Of a DNA stretch of 7,794 bases, positions 1 to 6,045 are shown one piece after another. Numbering within the stretch: the stretch's first letter is position 1; each line of letters starts with the position of its first letter. The notes under the pieces were generated by a model. That model saw only the letters and a program-made list of their open reading frames with translations, was not told the DNA's origin and ran no database searches. Where the stretch lies: the NCBI GenBank assembly GCA_022801475.1, contig JAAWSH010000071.1:1-7794 (forward strand), given 5' to 3'. The position numbers were made by a program, and so were the translations under genes. The stretch comes from Acutalibacter sp. (GTDB taxonomy: Bacteria > Bacillota > Clostridia > Oscillospirales > Acutalibacteraceae).

Positions 1-464
1 TGATGAAGGGCCTGCCCCTGGCCTATAACAAGGACATGCAGGAGGACAAAGAGGCGGTATTTGACGCGGTGGACACCCTCAAACTCTGTTTAACCCCGTT
101 GACTCCCATGCTGGAGACCATGACCGTGCTGGGGGACAATATGCGGGCGGCGGCGGCGGGAGGCTTTATCAACGCCACAGACTGCGCCGACTATCTGGTG
201 GCCGAGAAGGGGTTGCCCTTCCGGGACGCCTATAAAATCACCGGCGAGCTGGTAGCATTGTGCATTGACCGTGGTCTCACCCTGGAGACCCTGCCCCTGG
301 AGGAGTATCAAAAGGTGTGCGAAAGCTTTGACCAGGGGATTTATCAGGCAATTTCTTTAGAAAAGTGCGTTCGGGACCGCAAAGTGCCGGGCGGGCCCGC
401 CCCAGAGAATGTGCGGGCTCAGGCCGCGCTGGTGCAAAAGCTGCTGGAGAGAAAGGAATATTAG
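1..464 (+). CDS. argH: Argininosuccinate lyase, C-terminal part (5' end outside window)
   Basis: Cytoplasmic enzyme of the last arginine step: it splits argininosuccinate into arginine and fumarate. About 153 residues are visible, roughly the last third of a family that is usually about 455-470 aa. The visible part opens with the KGLPLAYNKDMQEDKE segment, which in this family lies just after the GSS-x-MP-x-KKNP catalytic loop; that loop is therefore expected just upstream, outside the window. The rest is the helical C-terminal domain, including the GFINATDCADYLV and GLPFRDAY stretches typical of ArgH. The frame is open to the left edge, so the ATG at position 3 is an internal Met and not a start. 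It ends in TAG two bases before argC, which implies co-transcription and probably translational coupling. Nothing is broken in the visible part. Confidence 0.96.
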   Translation, partial: MKGLPLAYNKDMQEDKEAVFDAVDTLKLCLTPLTPMLETMTVLGDNMRAAAAGGFINATDCADYLVAEKGLPFRDAYKITGELVALCIDRGLTLETLPLEEYQKVCESFDQGIYQAISLEKCVRDRKVPGGPAPENVRAQAALVQKLLERKEY

Positions 465-466
465 GG

Positions 467-1507
467 ATGGAGAAGATAAAAGTAGGGGTTGTGGGGGCTA
501 CCGGCTATGCCGGAGCGGAGATTTGCCGGCTGATTCTGGGCCACCCCCAGGCCCAGTTGGCGGCGGTAAGCTCGGTTAGCTTTCAGGGTATGGCGCTTAG
601 CCAAGTATACCCGGCCTATTATCAGATCTGCGACATGGTCTGCGGAGAGCAGGAGCAGGTGGTAGAGAAGAGCGACGTGGTCTTTGCGGCGCTGCCCCAT
701 GGGCTCTCTCAAGATCTGGCGGCAGAGTGTATGGAAAAGGGCAAGGTCTTTATTGACATGGGCGCGGACTTCCGCCTGGAGAACGAGGACGCCTACCAGG
801 AGTGGTACGGCGGCTCTTACACAGACAAGAGCCTGCACGCCCAGGCAGTGTACGGCCTGCCGGAGCTCTTTCGGGAAAACATGAAGGGGAAGCGGCTGAT
901 TGCCAACCCAGGCTGTTACACCACAGCGGTGCCCCTGGCCCTGGCCCCGGCGCTGAAGGCGGGACTGATTGAGGCCCAGGGTATTATCGCGGACTGCAAG
1001 TCCGGGGTCACCGGCGCGGGCCGAAAGCCTACCCAGTCCAACCATTACCCAGAACTTAACGAGAGCTTTACAGCCTACAAGGTGGCCGCCCACCGGCACA
1101 CCCCGGAGATTGAGCAGACGGTGGCCAAACTCACCGGCCAGGATGTGAAGCTAACCTTTGTGTCCCACCTGCTGCCCATCAACCGGGGCATTCTGGCCAC
1201 CTGCTATGCCAGGCTGAAGCCCGGGGTTACTTCGGAACAGCTGCGGGAGGCCTACGAGACCCAGTACCGGGAGGAGTACTTTATCCGCCTGCTGCCAGAG
1301 GGCCAGGTGGCTAACGTAAAAAATGTGCGCTACACCAATTTCTGCGATGTGTCCTTGTTCACAGACCCCCGCACCGGCACCTTTATCGGTATCTCGGCTA
1401 TTGACAATATGGTCAAGGGCGCGGCGGGGCAGGCGGTGCAGAACATGAACCTGGCGTTCGGCCTGGAAGAGACTACGGGCCTCCGGCTGGTTCCCCCGGC
1501 GTTTTAG
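467..1507 (+). CDS. argC: N-acetyl-gamma-glutamyl-phosphate reductase
   Basis: Cytoplasmic NADPH-dependent reductase of the third step in ornithine synthesis: it converts N-acetylglutamyl-5-phosphate to N-acetylglutamate semialdehyde. The protein is 346 aa, the normal length for this family. The N-terminal Rossmann motif GATGYAG lies at residues 10-16. The catalytic cysteine is Cys150 in ANPGCYTTA, and the conserved HRHTPEIEQ segment (209-217) supplies the catalytic histidine. SGVTGAGRKP (179-188) and NHYPELNES are also diagnostic. I chose ATG 467 because GAAAGGA lies 9 nt upstream and the Rossmann strand starts right after it. The frame stays open back to an ATG at 365, but that would add 34 atypical residues inside argH. 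It follows argH by 2 nt and precedes argJ by 58 nt in one transcript. Confidence 0.97.
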   Translation: MEKIKVGVVGATGYAGAEICRLILGHPQAQLAAVSSVSFQGMALSQVYPAYYQICDMVCGEQEQVVEKSDVVFAALPHGLSQDLAAECMEKGKVFIDMGADFRLENEDAYQEWYGGSYTDKSLHAQAVYGLPELFRENMKGKRLIANPGCYTTAVPLALAPALKAGLIEAQGIIADCKSGVTGAGRKPTQSNHYPELNESFTAYKVAAHRHTPEIEQTVAKLTGQDVKLTFVSHLLPINRGILATCYARLKPGVTSEQLREAYETQYREEYFIRLLPEGQVANVKNVRYTNFCDVSLFTDPRTGTFIGISAIDNMVKGAAGQAVQNMNLAFGLEETTGLRLVPPAF

Positions 1508-1552
1508 GGGATGGATAACAGGCATAAAAAAGAAATCTAACGCTATGGAGCG

Positions 1553-1557
1553 AGGAG
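1553..1557 (+). promoter_or_regulatory. Ribosome binding site fixing the argJ start
   Basis: AGGAG lies 8 nt before ATG 1566. The in-frame ATG at 1545 is upstream of this site and has no comparable purine stretch before it, so 1566 is the better start. Confidence 0.8.
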
Positions 1558-1565
1558 AATTTATC

Positions 1566-2783
1566 ATGGAATTTATAGAAGGCGGCGTGACCGCCGCAGA
1601 GGGCTTTTCCGCCAGCGGGCTGCACTGCGGTATCCGCAAAAACAAGACCAAGCCCGACCTGGCCCTGATTTTCAGCGACCGGGACTGCGCGGCGGCGGCG
1701 GTCTACACCCAAAACCTGGTAAAGGGCGCCCCCATTACCGTGACCAAGGAAAATATTGCTAATGGCAAAGCACGGGCGGTAATCTGTAACTCCGGCATTG
1801 CCAATACCTGTGCCCCCGACGGCATAGAGAAGGCCCGGGCTATGTGCGGTATCGCCGCCCGGGTGTTGGACATCGCCCCCACGGACGTGGCGGTGGCCTC
1901 TACCGGGGTGATTGGCCCCTCTATTCCTATTGAGCCCATCGAGAACGCGGCCCAGGCCCTGAAGGACGCCCTGAGCCCAGAAGGCTCCCGCGCGGCGGCC
2001 ACGGCTATTATGACCACCGACACCTTTGCCAAAGAGGCGGCGGTACGGTTCACCGTGGGGGGCAAGGAGGCGAAGATTGGCGGCATTTCCAAGGGCAGCG
2101 GGATGATCCACCCCAACATGGCCACCATGCTGTGTTTTGTCACCAGCGATTGCGCTATTACCCCGGAGCTGCTGCAAAAGGCGGTGAAGGCTGCGGCGGA
2201 CGCCACCTTTAATATGATCAGCGTGGACGGGGACACCTCTACCAACGACACCTTCCTGGTGCTGGCCAATGGAGCCGCCGGCAACCCGGAAATTACCGCC
2301 GAAGGGGAGGACTACGACGCCTTTGTGGCCGCGCTGGAGGCCGTGGGCCGCAGTCTGGCCAAGATGATGGCCCGGGACGGCGAGGGGGCCAGCAAGCTGG
2401 TGACCTGCCGGGTGCAGAACGCCAAGGACCTGCAAACCGCCCGCACCGTGGCCCGCAGCGTGTCCAGCTCCAACCTGTTTAAGGCGGCCATGTTCGGCGC
2501 GGACGCCAACGCCGGAGGCCGGGCTATGTGCGCGGTGGGCTACTCCGGGGCCCAGGTGGACGTGGAGAAGATTGACATTCTCTTCCAGTCCGCCAAGGGC
2601 AGCGTACAGGTGGTGAAAGATGGCATGGGAGCGGATTTCTCGGAGGAGCTGGCCCTGGAGGTGCTGAAGGAAGAAGAGATTGTCTCTGTCATCGACCTGC
2701 ACGCGGGGGATGTGTGCGCCGAGGCCTACGGCTGTGACCTGACCTATGAATATGTGAAGATCAACGCGGACTACCGGACCTGA
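1566..2783 (+). CDS. argJ: Glutamate N-acetyltransferase (ornithine acetyltransferase)
   Basis: Transfers acetyl from N-acetylornithine to glutamate, releasing ornithine and regenerating N-acetylglutamate, which makes the pathway cyclic. Some family members also use acetyl-CoA and so start the pathway; the sequence does not settle which type this is. The protein is 405 aa, normal length. The precursor cleaves itself between Ala and Thr in GSGMIHPNMATMLCF, making Thr187 the new N-terminal nucleophile; the site is intact. The oxyanion-hole pair is Thr113-Gly114 in ASTGVIG. DGDTSTNDT in the beta chain and the terminal INADYRT are family signatures, so the C-terminus is complete. An alternative start at 1545 would add seven residues but lacks an RBS. 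About 350 nt follow before the next gene, so the operon layout loosens here. Confidence 0.97.
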   Translation: MEFIEGGVTAAEGFSASGLHCGIRKNKTKPDLALIFSDRDCAAAAVYTQNLVKGAPITVTKENIANGKARAVICNSGIANTCAPDGIEKARAMCGIAARVLDIAPTDVAVASTGVIGPSIPIEPIENAAQALKDALSPEGSRAAATAIMTTDTFAKEAAVRFTVGGKEAKIGGISKGSGMIHPNMATMLCFVTSDCAITPELLQKAVKAAADATFNMISVDGDTSTNDTFLVLANGAAGNPEITAEGEDYDAFVAALEAVGRSLAKMMARDGEGASKLVTCRVQNAKDLQTARTVARSVSSSNLFKAAMFGADANAGGRAMCAVGYSGAQVDVEKIDILFQSAKGSVQVVKDGMGADFSEELALEVLKEEEIVSVIDLHAGDVCAEAYGCDLTYEYVKINADYRT

Positions 2784-2939
2784 GGGGAGAGGCCTTAACT
2801 GGTATTCTCTTCCCACTGGGCGTTTTGGTCTATCAGAATAAGCCGGCGTCGGGCCGAGAAGCTGTGGCTGCTGGGCGGCATCGCGGTAAATACGGGGCTT
2901 CGGCTTACTTCCTATGGTTTTTTCGCAGCTGATGGCCAA
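2784..2939. other. Non-coding spacer after argJ, no gene recognised
   Basis: Together with the foldback that follows, this is the longest gene-free stretch in the window. The plus frame beginning at 2799, just after a TAA, is open for about 50 codons (to TGA 2949-2951) and reads partly hydrophobic (KLWLLGGIAVNTGLRL). It has no ATG, GTG or TTG start and no ribosome binding site. It could be a worn remnant of a gene, but I recognise no family. A weak pairing between GGGGAGAG (2784-2791) and CTCTTCCC (2807-2814) has no T-run and is not a convincing terminator. Confidence 0.4.
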
Positions 2940-3099
2940 GGACTTGTTTGAAAATAGAGGAAGTGCCGGATTTTAGCTTAGGACGAGGCGGTTTCAAGGA
3001 GAAAACCGTAAGGAATACTTTCGTATTTCGAGGATTTTCGACCAGAAATCCGCCTGTATGTGGCATAAAGACGGTATTTCCGAATTTTTCAAACAAGCC
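2940..3099. repeat. Imperfect foldback (MITE-like or structured-RNA) element
   Basis: The ends are inverted repeats: GGACTTGTTTGAAAA (2940-2954) pairs with TTTTTCAAACAAGCC (3085-3099), with one mismatch. Pairing continues inward with GGAAGTGCCG against CGGTATTTCC. An inner stem pairs AGGCGGTTTC (2986-2995) with GAAATCCGCCT (3045-3055), one base bulged. The core is an interrupted hairpin, GAAAACCGTAAGGAATA against TATTTCGAGGATTTTC, around the loop CTTTCG (3018-3023). The whole 160 bp can fold into one long rod, as a miniature inverted-repeat element or dispersed intergenic palindrome would. I see no clear target-site duplication. One frame on each strand happens to stay open through it, including a 63-codon minus frame at 2905-3096, but no gene is supported. 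The element ends about 38 nt before the next gene's start. Confidence 0.65.
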
Positions 3100-3124
3100 C
3101 TAGAATAGAAAGCGGCTTGCAATG

Positions 3125-3131
3125 AAAGGAG
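3125..3131 (+). promoter_or_regulatory. Ribosome binding site fixing the small membrane gene start
   Basis: AAAGGAG stands 5 nt before ATG 3137. The ATG at 3122 overlaps this site and has no purine-rich element of its own upstream, so 3137 is preferred. Confidence 0.75.
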
Positions 3132-3136
3132 CAGCT

Positions 3137-3448
3137 ATGGGAAAAGGAAAGATCATTCAAAGCATGTGGGACCTGCCGGCAGCTGTGATGGCCGTGCTGC
3201 TGTATGGGAATTTTGCGACATTTGTGGTCCTGCTCATCGTCGCTATGGGCCTGATTTTTCTAGAGCCCGCTTTTGTAATCGTCACGGCGGTCTTTCTGCT
3301 GCTGGGAATGGCCTGCCACTTTGTCACCCGGCGGAAAACGGTGAAGCTGTGGCGCAGGCTGCTGCTGGGGGGCGTGGCCGCCAACCTGGTGGTGATGGCC
3401 CTTTACGCTGTAATTGTGGCCGCAATGGTAATGGCTTGGATGGAATGA
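3137..3448 (+). CDS. Small hydrophobic membrane protein of unknown function
   Basis: A 103-aa protein that I do not recognise. After a short basic start (MGKGKIIQ) most of it is hydrophobic. One or two membrane segments lie in residues 14-42 (PAAVMAVLLYG, then TFVVLLIVAMGLIFL), another in about 43-63 (EPAFVIVTAVFLLLGMACHF), and a last one in about 75-101. A basic stretch, RRKTVKLWRR, separates the third and fourth and probably faces the cytoplasm. There is no cleavable signal peptide and no catalytic motif. The gene has a strong RBS and ends 21 nt before argB on the same strand, so it is very likely co-transcribed with argB. An accessory role in arginine or ornithine transport is possible from position alone, but nothing in the sequence shows it. 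The ATG at 3122 would add five residues. Confidence 0.8.
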   Translation: MGKGKIIQSMWDLPAAVMAVLLYGNFATFVVLLIVAMGLIFLEPAFVIVTAVFLLLGMACHFVTRRKTVKLWRRLLLGGVAANLVVMALYAVIVAAMVMAWME

Positions 3449-3469
3449 ATCAAGAAAAGGTGGACAGAT

Positions 3470-4321
3470 ATGCAAATATCCAATAGTGAGCGGGCCAATA
3501 TCCTGGTACAGGCCCTGCCATATATCAAAAAATATGCCGGAGCCACCGTGGTGGTAAAATACGGCGGCAACGCCATGCTGGACGATGGGCTGAAAAGCGC
3601 TGTGATGAGCGATATTGTGCTAATGCAGCTGGTGGGCATCAACGTGGTGCTGGTCCACGGCGGCGGGCCGGAGATCAACGCCATGCTGGACAAAATCGGC
3701 AAAGAGAGCAAGTTTGTGGGGGGCCTGCGCTACACAGACCAGGAGACCATGGATATCGTACAGCAGGTGCTGGCCGGCAAGGTAAATAAGGACCTGGTGC
3801 AGCTGTTGGAGAACGCCGGGGGCAAGGCCATCGGCCTGTGCGGTCTGGATGGTTCGCTGCTGAAGGCCGACCGGCTGGAAGAGGACTTGGGCTTTGTGGG
3901 AGAGATCCGGGAGGTGAACGCGGATATTATCCGGGATGCCGCCAAGAACGGGTACGTGCCCATTGTCTCCACGGTGGCCGCCGGCTACCACGGCGAGGTG
4001 TACAACATCAACGCGGACATCGCCGCCGCCCGTATCGCCGCCGAGCTAGGAGCCATGAAACTGATTTTGATGACCGATGTCCGGGGCCTGCTGCGGGACA
4101 AGGAGGATGAGGCCAGTATTATCCCAGTGGTTAATGTCAGCGACGTGCGCCGCCTGAAAAAAGAAGGGATCATCAAAGGTGGCATGATTCCCAAAATCGA
4201 CTGCTGTGTGGACGCGGTGCGCAGGGGCGTGGGCCGGGCCCATATCATCGACGGGCGCATCGCTCACTCCATTTTAGTGGAGCTGTTCACTGATGAGGGT
4301 ATAGGCACCATGTTTTATTGA
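3470..4321 (+). CDS. argB: Acetylglutamate kinase
   Basis: Cytoplasmic amino-acid kinase that phosphorylates N-acetylglutamate with ATP; in cyclic pathways it is the usual point of feedback control by arginine. The protein is 283 aa. VVKYGGNAM (28-36, Lys30) forms the nucleotide site and HGGGPEI (63-69) the acetylglutamate site. VLAGKVNKDLV (100-110), NINAD (179-183) and KGGMIPKID (236-244) are further family signatures, and the terminal TDEGIGTM is intact. An N-terminal helix, ERANILVQALPYIKKYAG, precedes the kinase core. Arginine-sensitive enzymes have this extra helix, so inhibition by arginine is inferred. The start at 3470 has AGGTGG 6 nt upstream. It follows the small membrane gene by 21 nt; its stop codon lies inside a 35-bp direct repeat that recurs 194 bp downstream. 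Confidence 0.97.
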   Translation: MQISNSERANILVQALPYIKKYAGATVVVKYGGNAMLDDGLKSAVMSDIVLMQLVGINVVLVHGGGPEINAMLDKIGKESKFVGGLRYTDQETMDIVQQVLAGKVNKDLVQLLENAGGKAIGLCGLDGSLLKADRLEEDLGFVGEIREVNADIIRDAAKNGYVPIVSTVAAGYHGEVYNINADIAAARIAAELGAMKLILMTDVRGLLRDKEDEASIIPVVNVSDVRRLKKEGIIKGGMIPKIDCCVDAVRRGVGRAHIIDGRIAHSILVELFTDEGIGTMFY

Positions 4322-4350
4322 GAGAGAAACAAGCAATGGTAAATTACAGT
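4316..4350 (+). repeat. Direct repeat, copy 1 (argB stop plus a decoy gene start)
   Basis: This 35-bp stretch matches 4510-4544 at 33 of 35 positions. It holds the argB stop codon, a degraded RBS (GAGAGAAAC) and an ATG at 4336. From that ATG the frame reads MVNYS, like the start of the DUF3795 protein (MANYS), but then diverges to RLLAK and stops at 4366-4368. It looks like a broken duplicate of the downstream gene start, and its 10-codon frame is probably not a real gene. The two differences are A4327 for G4521, which weakens the RBS, and T4340 for C4534 (Val for Ala at codon 2). Confidence 0.85.
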
Positions 4351-4393
4351 AGACTTCTTGCAAAATAGCAGCAAGCCGACCAGAGTACGCAGT

Positions 4394-4468
4394 CCAGGGG
4401 CGTTAGGCCCCTGGTAGGGTTTGGGGCAAAGCCCCAAGGTCTTGCCGTAGGGCGCGACCTGTGCGCCC
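4394..4468 (+). repeat. Cluster of three GC-rich hairpins between argB and the DUF3795 gene
   Basis: Three perfect stem-loops stand in a row: CCAGGGGC/GCCCCTGG with a 5-nt loop (4394-4414), TTGGGGC/GCCCCAA with loop AAA (4421-4437) and GGGCGC/GCGCCC with a 7-nt loop (4450-4468). A weaker CTTGC/GCAAG pair lies at 4357-4375. GGAGGCCTTTTATT follows the last stem, so it could act as a weak terminator or attenuator, but there is no real T-run. The cluster sits within 4351-4509, between the two copies of a 35-bp repeat, which suggests it arrived as an insertion. GC-rich palindromes of this kind are often dispersed in genomes; that cannot be tested from one window. Confidence 0.65.
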
Positions 4469-4509
4469 GGAGGCCTTTTATTACTCAAAAATTATCTTCA
4501 CATGAGGTC

Positions 4510-4544
4510 TATTGAGAGAGGAACAAGCAATGGCAAATTACAGT
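4510..4544 (+). repeat. Direct repeat, copy 2 (functional DUF3795 gene start)
   Basis: Partner of 4316-4350, with a 194-bp period. This copy keeps the intact RBS and the working ATG at 4530. Its first bases copy the argB stop context (TATTGA), although argB ends at the other copy. That suggests the two genes once abutted with a gap of about 14 nt before the junction was duplicated. Confidence 0.85.
4517..4522 (+). promoter_or_regulatory. Ribosome binding site fixing the DUF3795 gene start
   Basis: AGAGGA stands 7 nt before ATG 4530. A TTG at 4512 is in frame but lies upstream of this site and would make the RBS part of the coding sequence. Confidence 0.75.
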
Positions 4545-4772
4545 GTCTGCGGCATAGATTACGACGTCTGTAAATTTAGAGAAGAGCAAAATTGCGCTGG
4601 GTGCAAAGCCATTCAGGGCCAGGTGTTTTGGGGGGCTCGTGAGTTGTACGTCTGCAATGCGGAAAAAGAGCAGGAGCATTGCGGCAAATGCTCCCAGTTC
4701 CCCTGTGGCAAGCTGAAGGAATGGGCGGCGGCGGAAAACCCGGAGCGCATCGACAACCTGCGGAGCTTATAG
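4530..4772 (+). CDS. DUF3795-family cysteine-rich small protein
   Basis: An 80-aa protein with eight cysteines (residues 7, 14, 22, 25, 42, 51, 54 and 59). The order CGIDYDVCKF, NCAGCKA, VFWG..LYVC, HCGKCSQFPC and finally an RIDNLRSL-like tail matches the DUF3795 pattern I know from clostridial and archaeal small proteins. The CxxC pairs and the spacing suggest a bound metal, zinc or an iron-sulfur cluster; this is inference, and no function is established for the family. There is no signal peptide or membrane segment, so it should be cytoplasmic. The gene lies between argB and argD on the same strand, with a good RBS, so it is probably made with the arginine enzymes. A metal-binding or redox-sensing accessory role is only a guess. 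The family assignment rests on recall of the motif. Confidence 0.85.
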   Translation: MANYSVCGIDYDVCKFREEQNCAGCKAIQGQVFWGARELYVCNAEKEQEHCGKCSQFPCGKLKEWAAAENPERIDNLRSL

Positions 4773-4781
4773 AATCTGCTT

Positions 4782-4798
4782 TGCCGCTCAACGCGGCA
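4782..4798 (+). other. Short hairpin between the DUF3795 gene and argD
   Basis: TGCCGC pairs with GCGGCA around the loop TCAAC. No T-run follows, so it is not a terminator. It may be an RNA-processing or mRNA-stability element, or of no consequence. Confidence 0.35.
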
Positions 4799-4848
4799 GG
4801 ATGGCGCGGAGAGGGCCGGAGCAGACGTTGACTTCCTATGGAAGGATG

Positions 4849-4856
4849 AAAAGGAG
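4849..4856 (+). promoter_or_regulatory. Ribosome binding site fixing the argD start
   Basis: AAAAGGAG lies 7 nt before ATG 4864 and is the strongest such site in this gap. In-frame ATGs at 4801 and 4846 lie upstream of it. Confidence 0.8.
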
Positions 4857-4863
4857 CGGTTTT

Positions 4864-6045
4864 ATGACCTTTCAAGAGATAAAAGACCAAGATCAAGCCT
4901 ATATTATGCACACCTACGGCCGGGTGGACGCAGCCCTGGTGAAGGGCAAAAATGCCCGGGCCTGGGATGTGGAGGGCAAGGAATACATTGACTTCACTTC
5001 AGGCATTGGTGTGAATAGTCTTGGCTACAGCGACCCCCAGTGGGCGGGCGCTGTGGCAGAACAGGCTGGGACCATACAACACCTGTGCAATTATTATTAT
5101 TCGCCACAGAACACGGCCTTGGCCCAGGAGCTATGCGCGGCGGCGGGAATGGCCCAGGCGTTTTTCTGCAATTCCGGGGCCGAGGCCAACGAGTGCGCCA
5201 TCAAAATTGCCCGAAAATATGGAGAAAAGCGGGGCGCAAATAAAATTGTCACCCTGGTGAACTCTTTCCACGGCCGCACCTTGACCACCCTGGCGGCTAC
5301 TGGGCAGGAGGCTTTCCATAAGGACTTTCTGCCCATTACAGAAGGCTTCCTCTACGCTCAGGCCGGCGACTTGAAAGCTGTAGACCAACTGCTGGACGGC
5401 TCGGTATGCGCGGTGCTGATGGAGACCGTACAGGGCGAGGGCGGCGTGGTGCCCATGGAGCCGGAGTTCGTCCAGGGCCTGCGGCGGCTGTGCGACCAGC
5501 GGGACGTGCTGCTGATGGTCGACGAGGTGCAGACCGGCGTGGGCCGTACCGGCAGCTTTTACAGCTACCAGGGCTTTGGCATTGTGCCGGACGTGGCCAC
5601 CTCGGCCAAGGGCCTGGCCGGGGGACTGCCCATCGGGGCTTGCCTGGTGGGGGAGAAGCTGCGCAATCTCCTAAAGCCCGGCCAGCAGGGCTCTACCTTT
5701 GGCGGAAACCCGGTGGCCTGCGCCGGGGCCAGAGAAGTGGTCCGGCGGGTGGCAAACCCGGTTTTCCTAAAGGAAGTTGAGGAGAAGGGCCAGTATTTCC
5801 GGGAAAAGCTGGCTGCCCTGCCCCAGGTAGACTTTGTTCGCGGCAAAGGGCTGATGCTGGGCATCAAGCTGAAAAGCGGGGATGCTCATGAGGTTTTGAC
5901 GCGCTGCGCCCAAGAGGGCCTTTTGGTGCTTACCGCCAAGGACCTGGTGCGTTTTTTGCCGCCGCTGACCATTACGAAAGAGGACATCGACCAGGGGCTG
6001 GAGATTTTCGCCCGGGTCATTGAAGAACAGGAGAGTGTAGCATGA
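4864..6045 (+). CDS. argD: Acetylornithine aminotransferase
   Basis: PLP-dependent, class III aminotransferase of the cytoplasm: it converts N-acetylglutamate semialdehyde plus glutamate to N-acetylornithine plus 2-oxoglutarate. In some bacteria the same enzyme also serves lysine synthesis. The protein is 393 aa, normal length. FCNSGAEANECAIKIAR (101-117) is the phosphate-binding region, SFHGRTL (134-140) stacks near the cofactor, VDEVQTGVGRTG (219-230) carries Asp220 for the pyridine nitrogen, and TSAKGLAGGLPIGA (246-259) carries the Schiff-base Lys249. STFGGNPVAC follows as expected. ATG 4864 gives the normal N-terminus; an in-frame ATG at 4801 would add 21 atypical residues and lies upstream of the RBS. 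The stop overlaps the argF start by 4 nt (ATGA), so the two are translationally coupled. A GABA or succinylornithine aminotransferase is possible by sequence class, but the context favours argD. Confidence 0.96.
   Translation: MTFQEIKDQDQAYIMHTYGRVDAALVKGKNARAWDVEGKEYIDFTSGIGVNSLGYSDPQWAGAVAEQAGTIQHLCNYYYSPQNTALAQELCAAAGMAQAFFCNSGAEANECAIKIARKYGEKRGANKIVTLVNSFHGRTLTTLAATGQEAFHKDFLPITEGFLYAQAGDLKAVDQLLDGSVCAVLMETVQGEGGVVPMEPEFVQGLRRLCDQRDVLLMVDEVQTGVGRTGSFYSYQGFGIVPDVATSAKGLAGGLPIGACLVGEKLRNLLKPGQQGSTFGGNPVACAGAREVVRRVANPVFLKEVEEKGQYFREKLAALPQVDFVRGKGLMLGIKLKSGDAHEVLTRCAQEGLLVLTAKDLVRFLPPLTITKEDIDQGLEIFARVIEEQESVA

Noticed and set aside
365..466. Upstream start for argC at ATG 365
   Set aside because: It would lie inside argH and add 34 residues that do not occur in ArgC; ATG 467 has its own RBS.
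461..1099. 212-codon minus-strand frame across argC
   Set aside because: Shadow of argC; no recognisable domain and no ribosome binding site considered convincing.
1511..1540. Nine-residue frame (MDNRHKKEI) between argC and argJ
   Set aside because: The AGGGG before it abuts the ATG with no spacing, and short frames like this occur by chance; no leader-peptide structure follows.
2784..2814. Terminator after argJ
   Set aside because: The possible stem (GGGGAGAG with CTCTTCCC) has a bulge, a long loop and no T-run.
1473..2939. 488-codon open frame on the minus strand across argJ
   Set aside because: It is antisense to a complete argJ with all catalytic motifs; long antisense frames are expected in GC-rich genes with biased third codon positions, and its residues show no family pattern.
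2905..3096. 63-codon minus-strand frame over the foldback element
   Set aside because: It is almost wholly within the inverted repeat, has no known domain, and is better explained as a chance open frame in a palindromic element.
4476..4509. AT-rich stretch before the DUF3795 gene as promoter or ArgR box
   Set aside because: No pair of -35 and -10 elements at proper spacing, and no TGAATNNNNATTCA-like operator could be found by eye.
5406..5780. 124-codon plus-strand frame inside argD
   Set aside because: Shadow frame of argD; composition is Arg, Gly and Ala-rich, typical of a shifted GC-rich frame.
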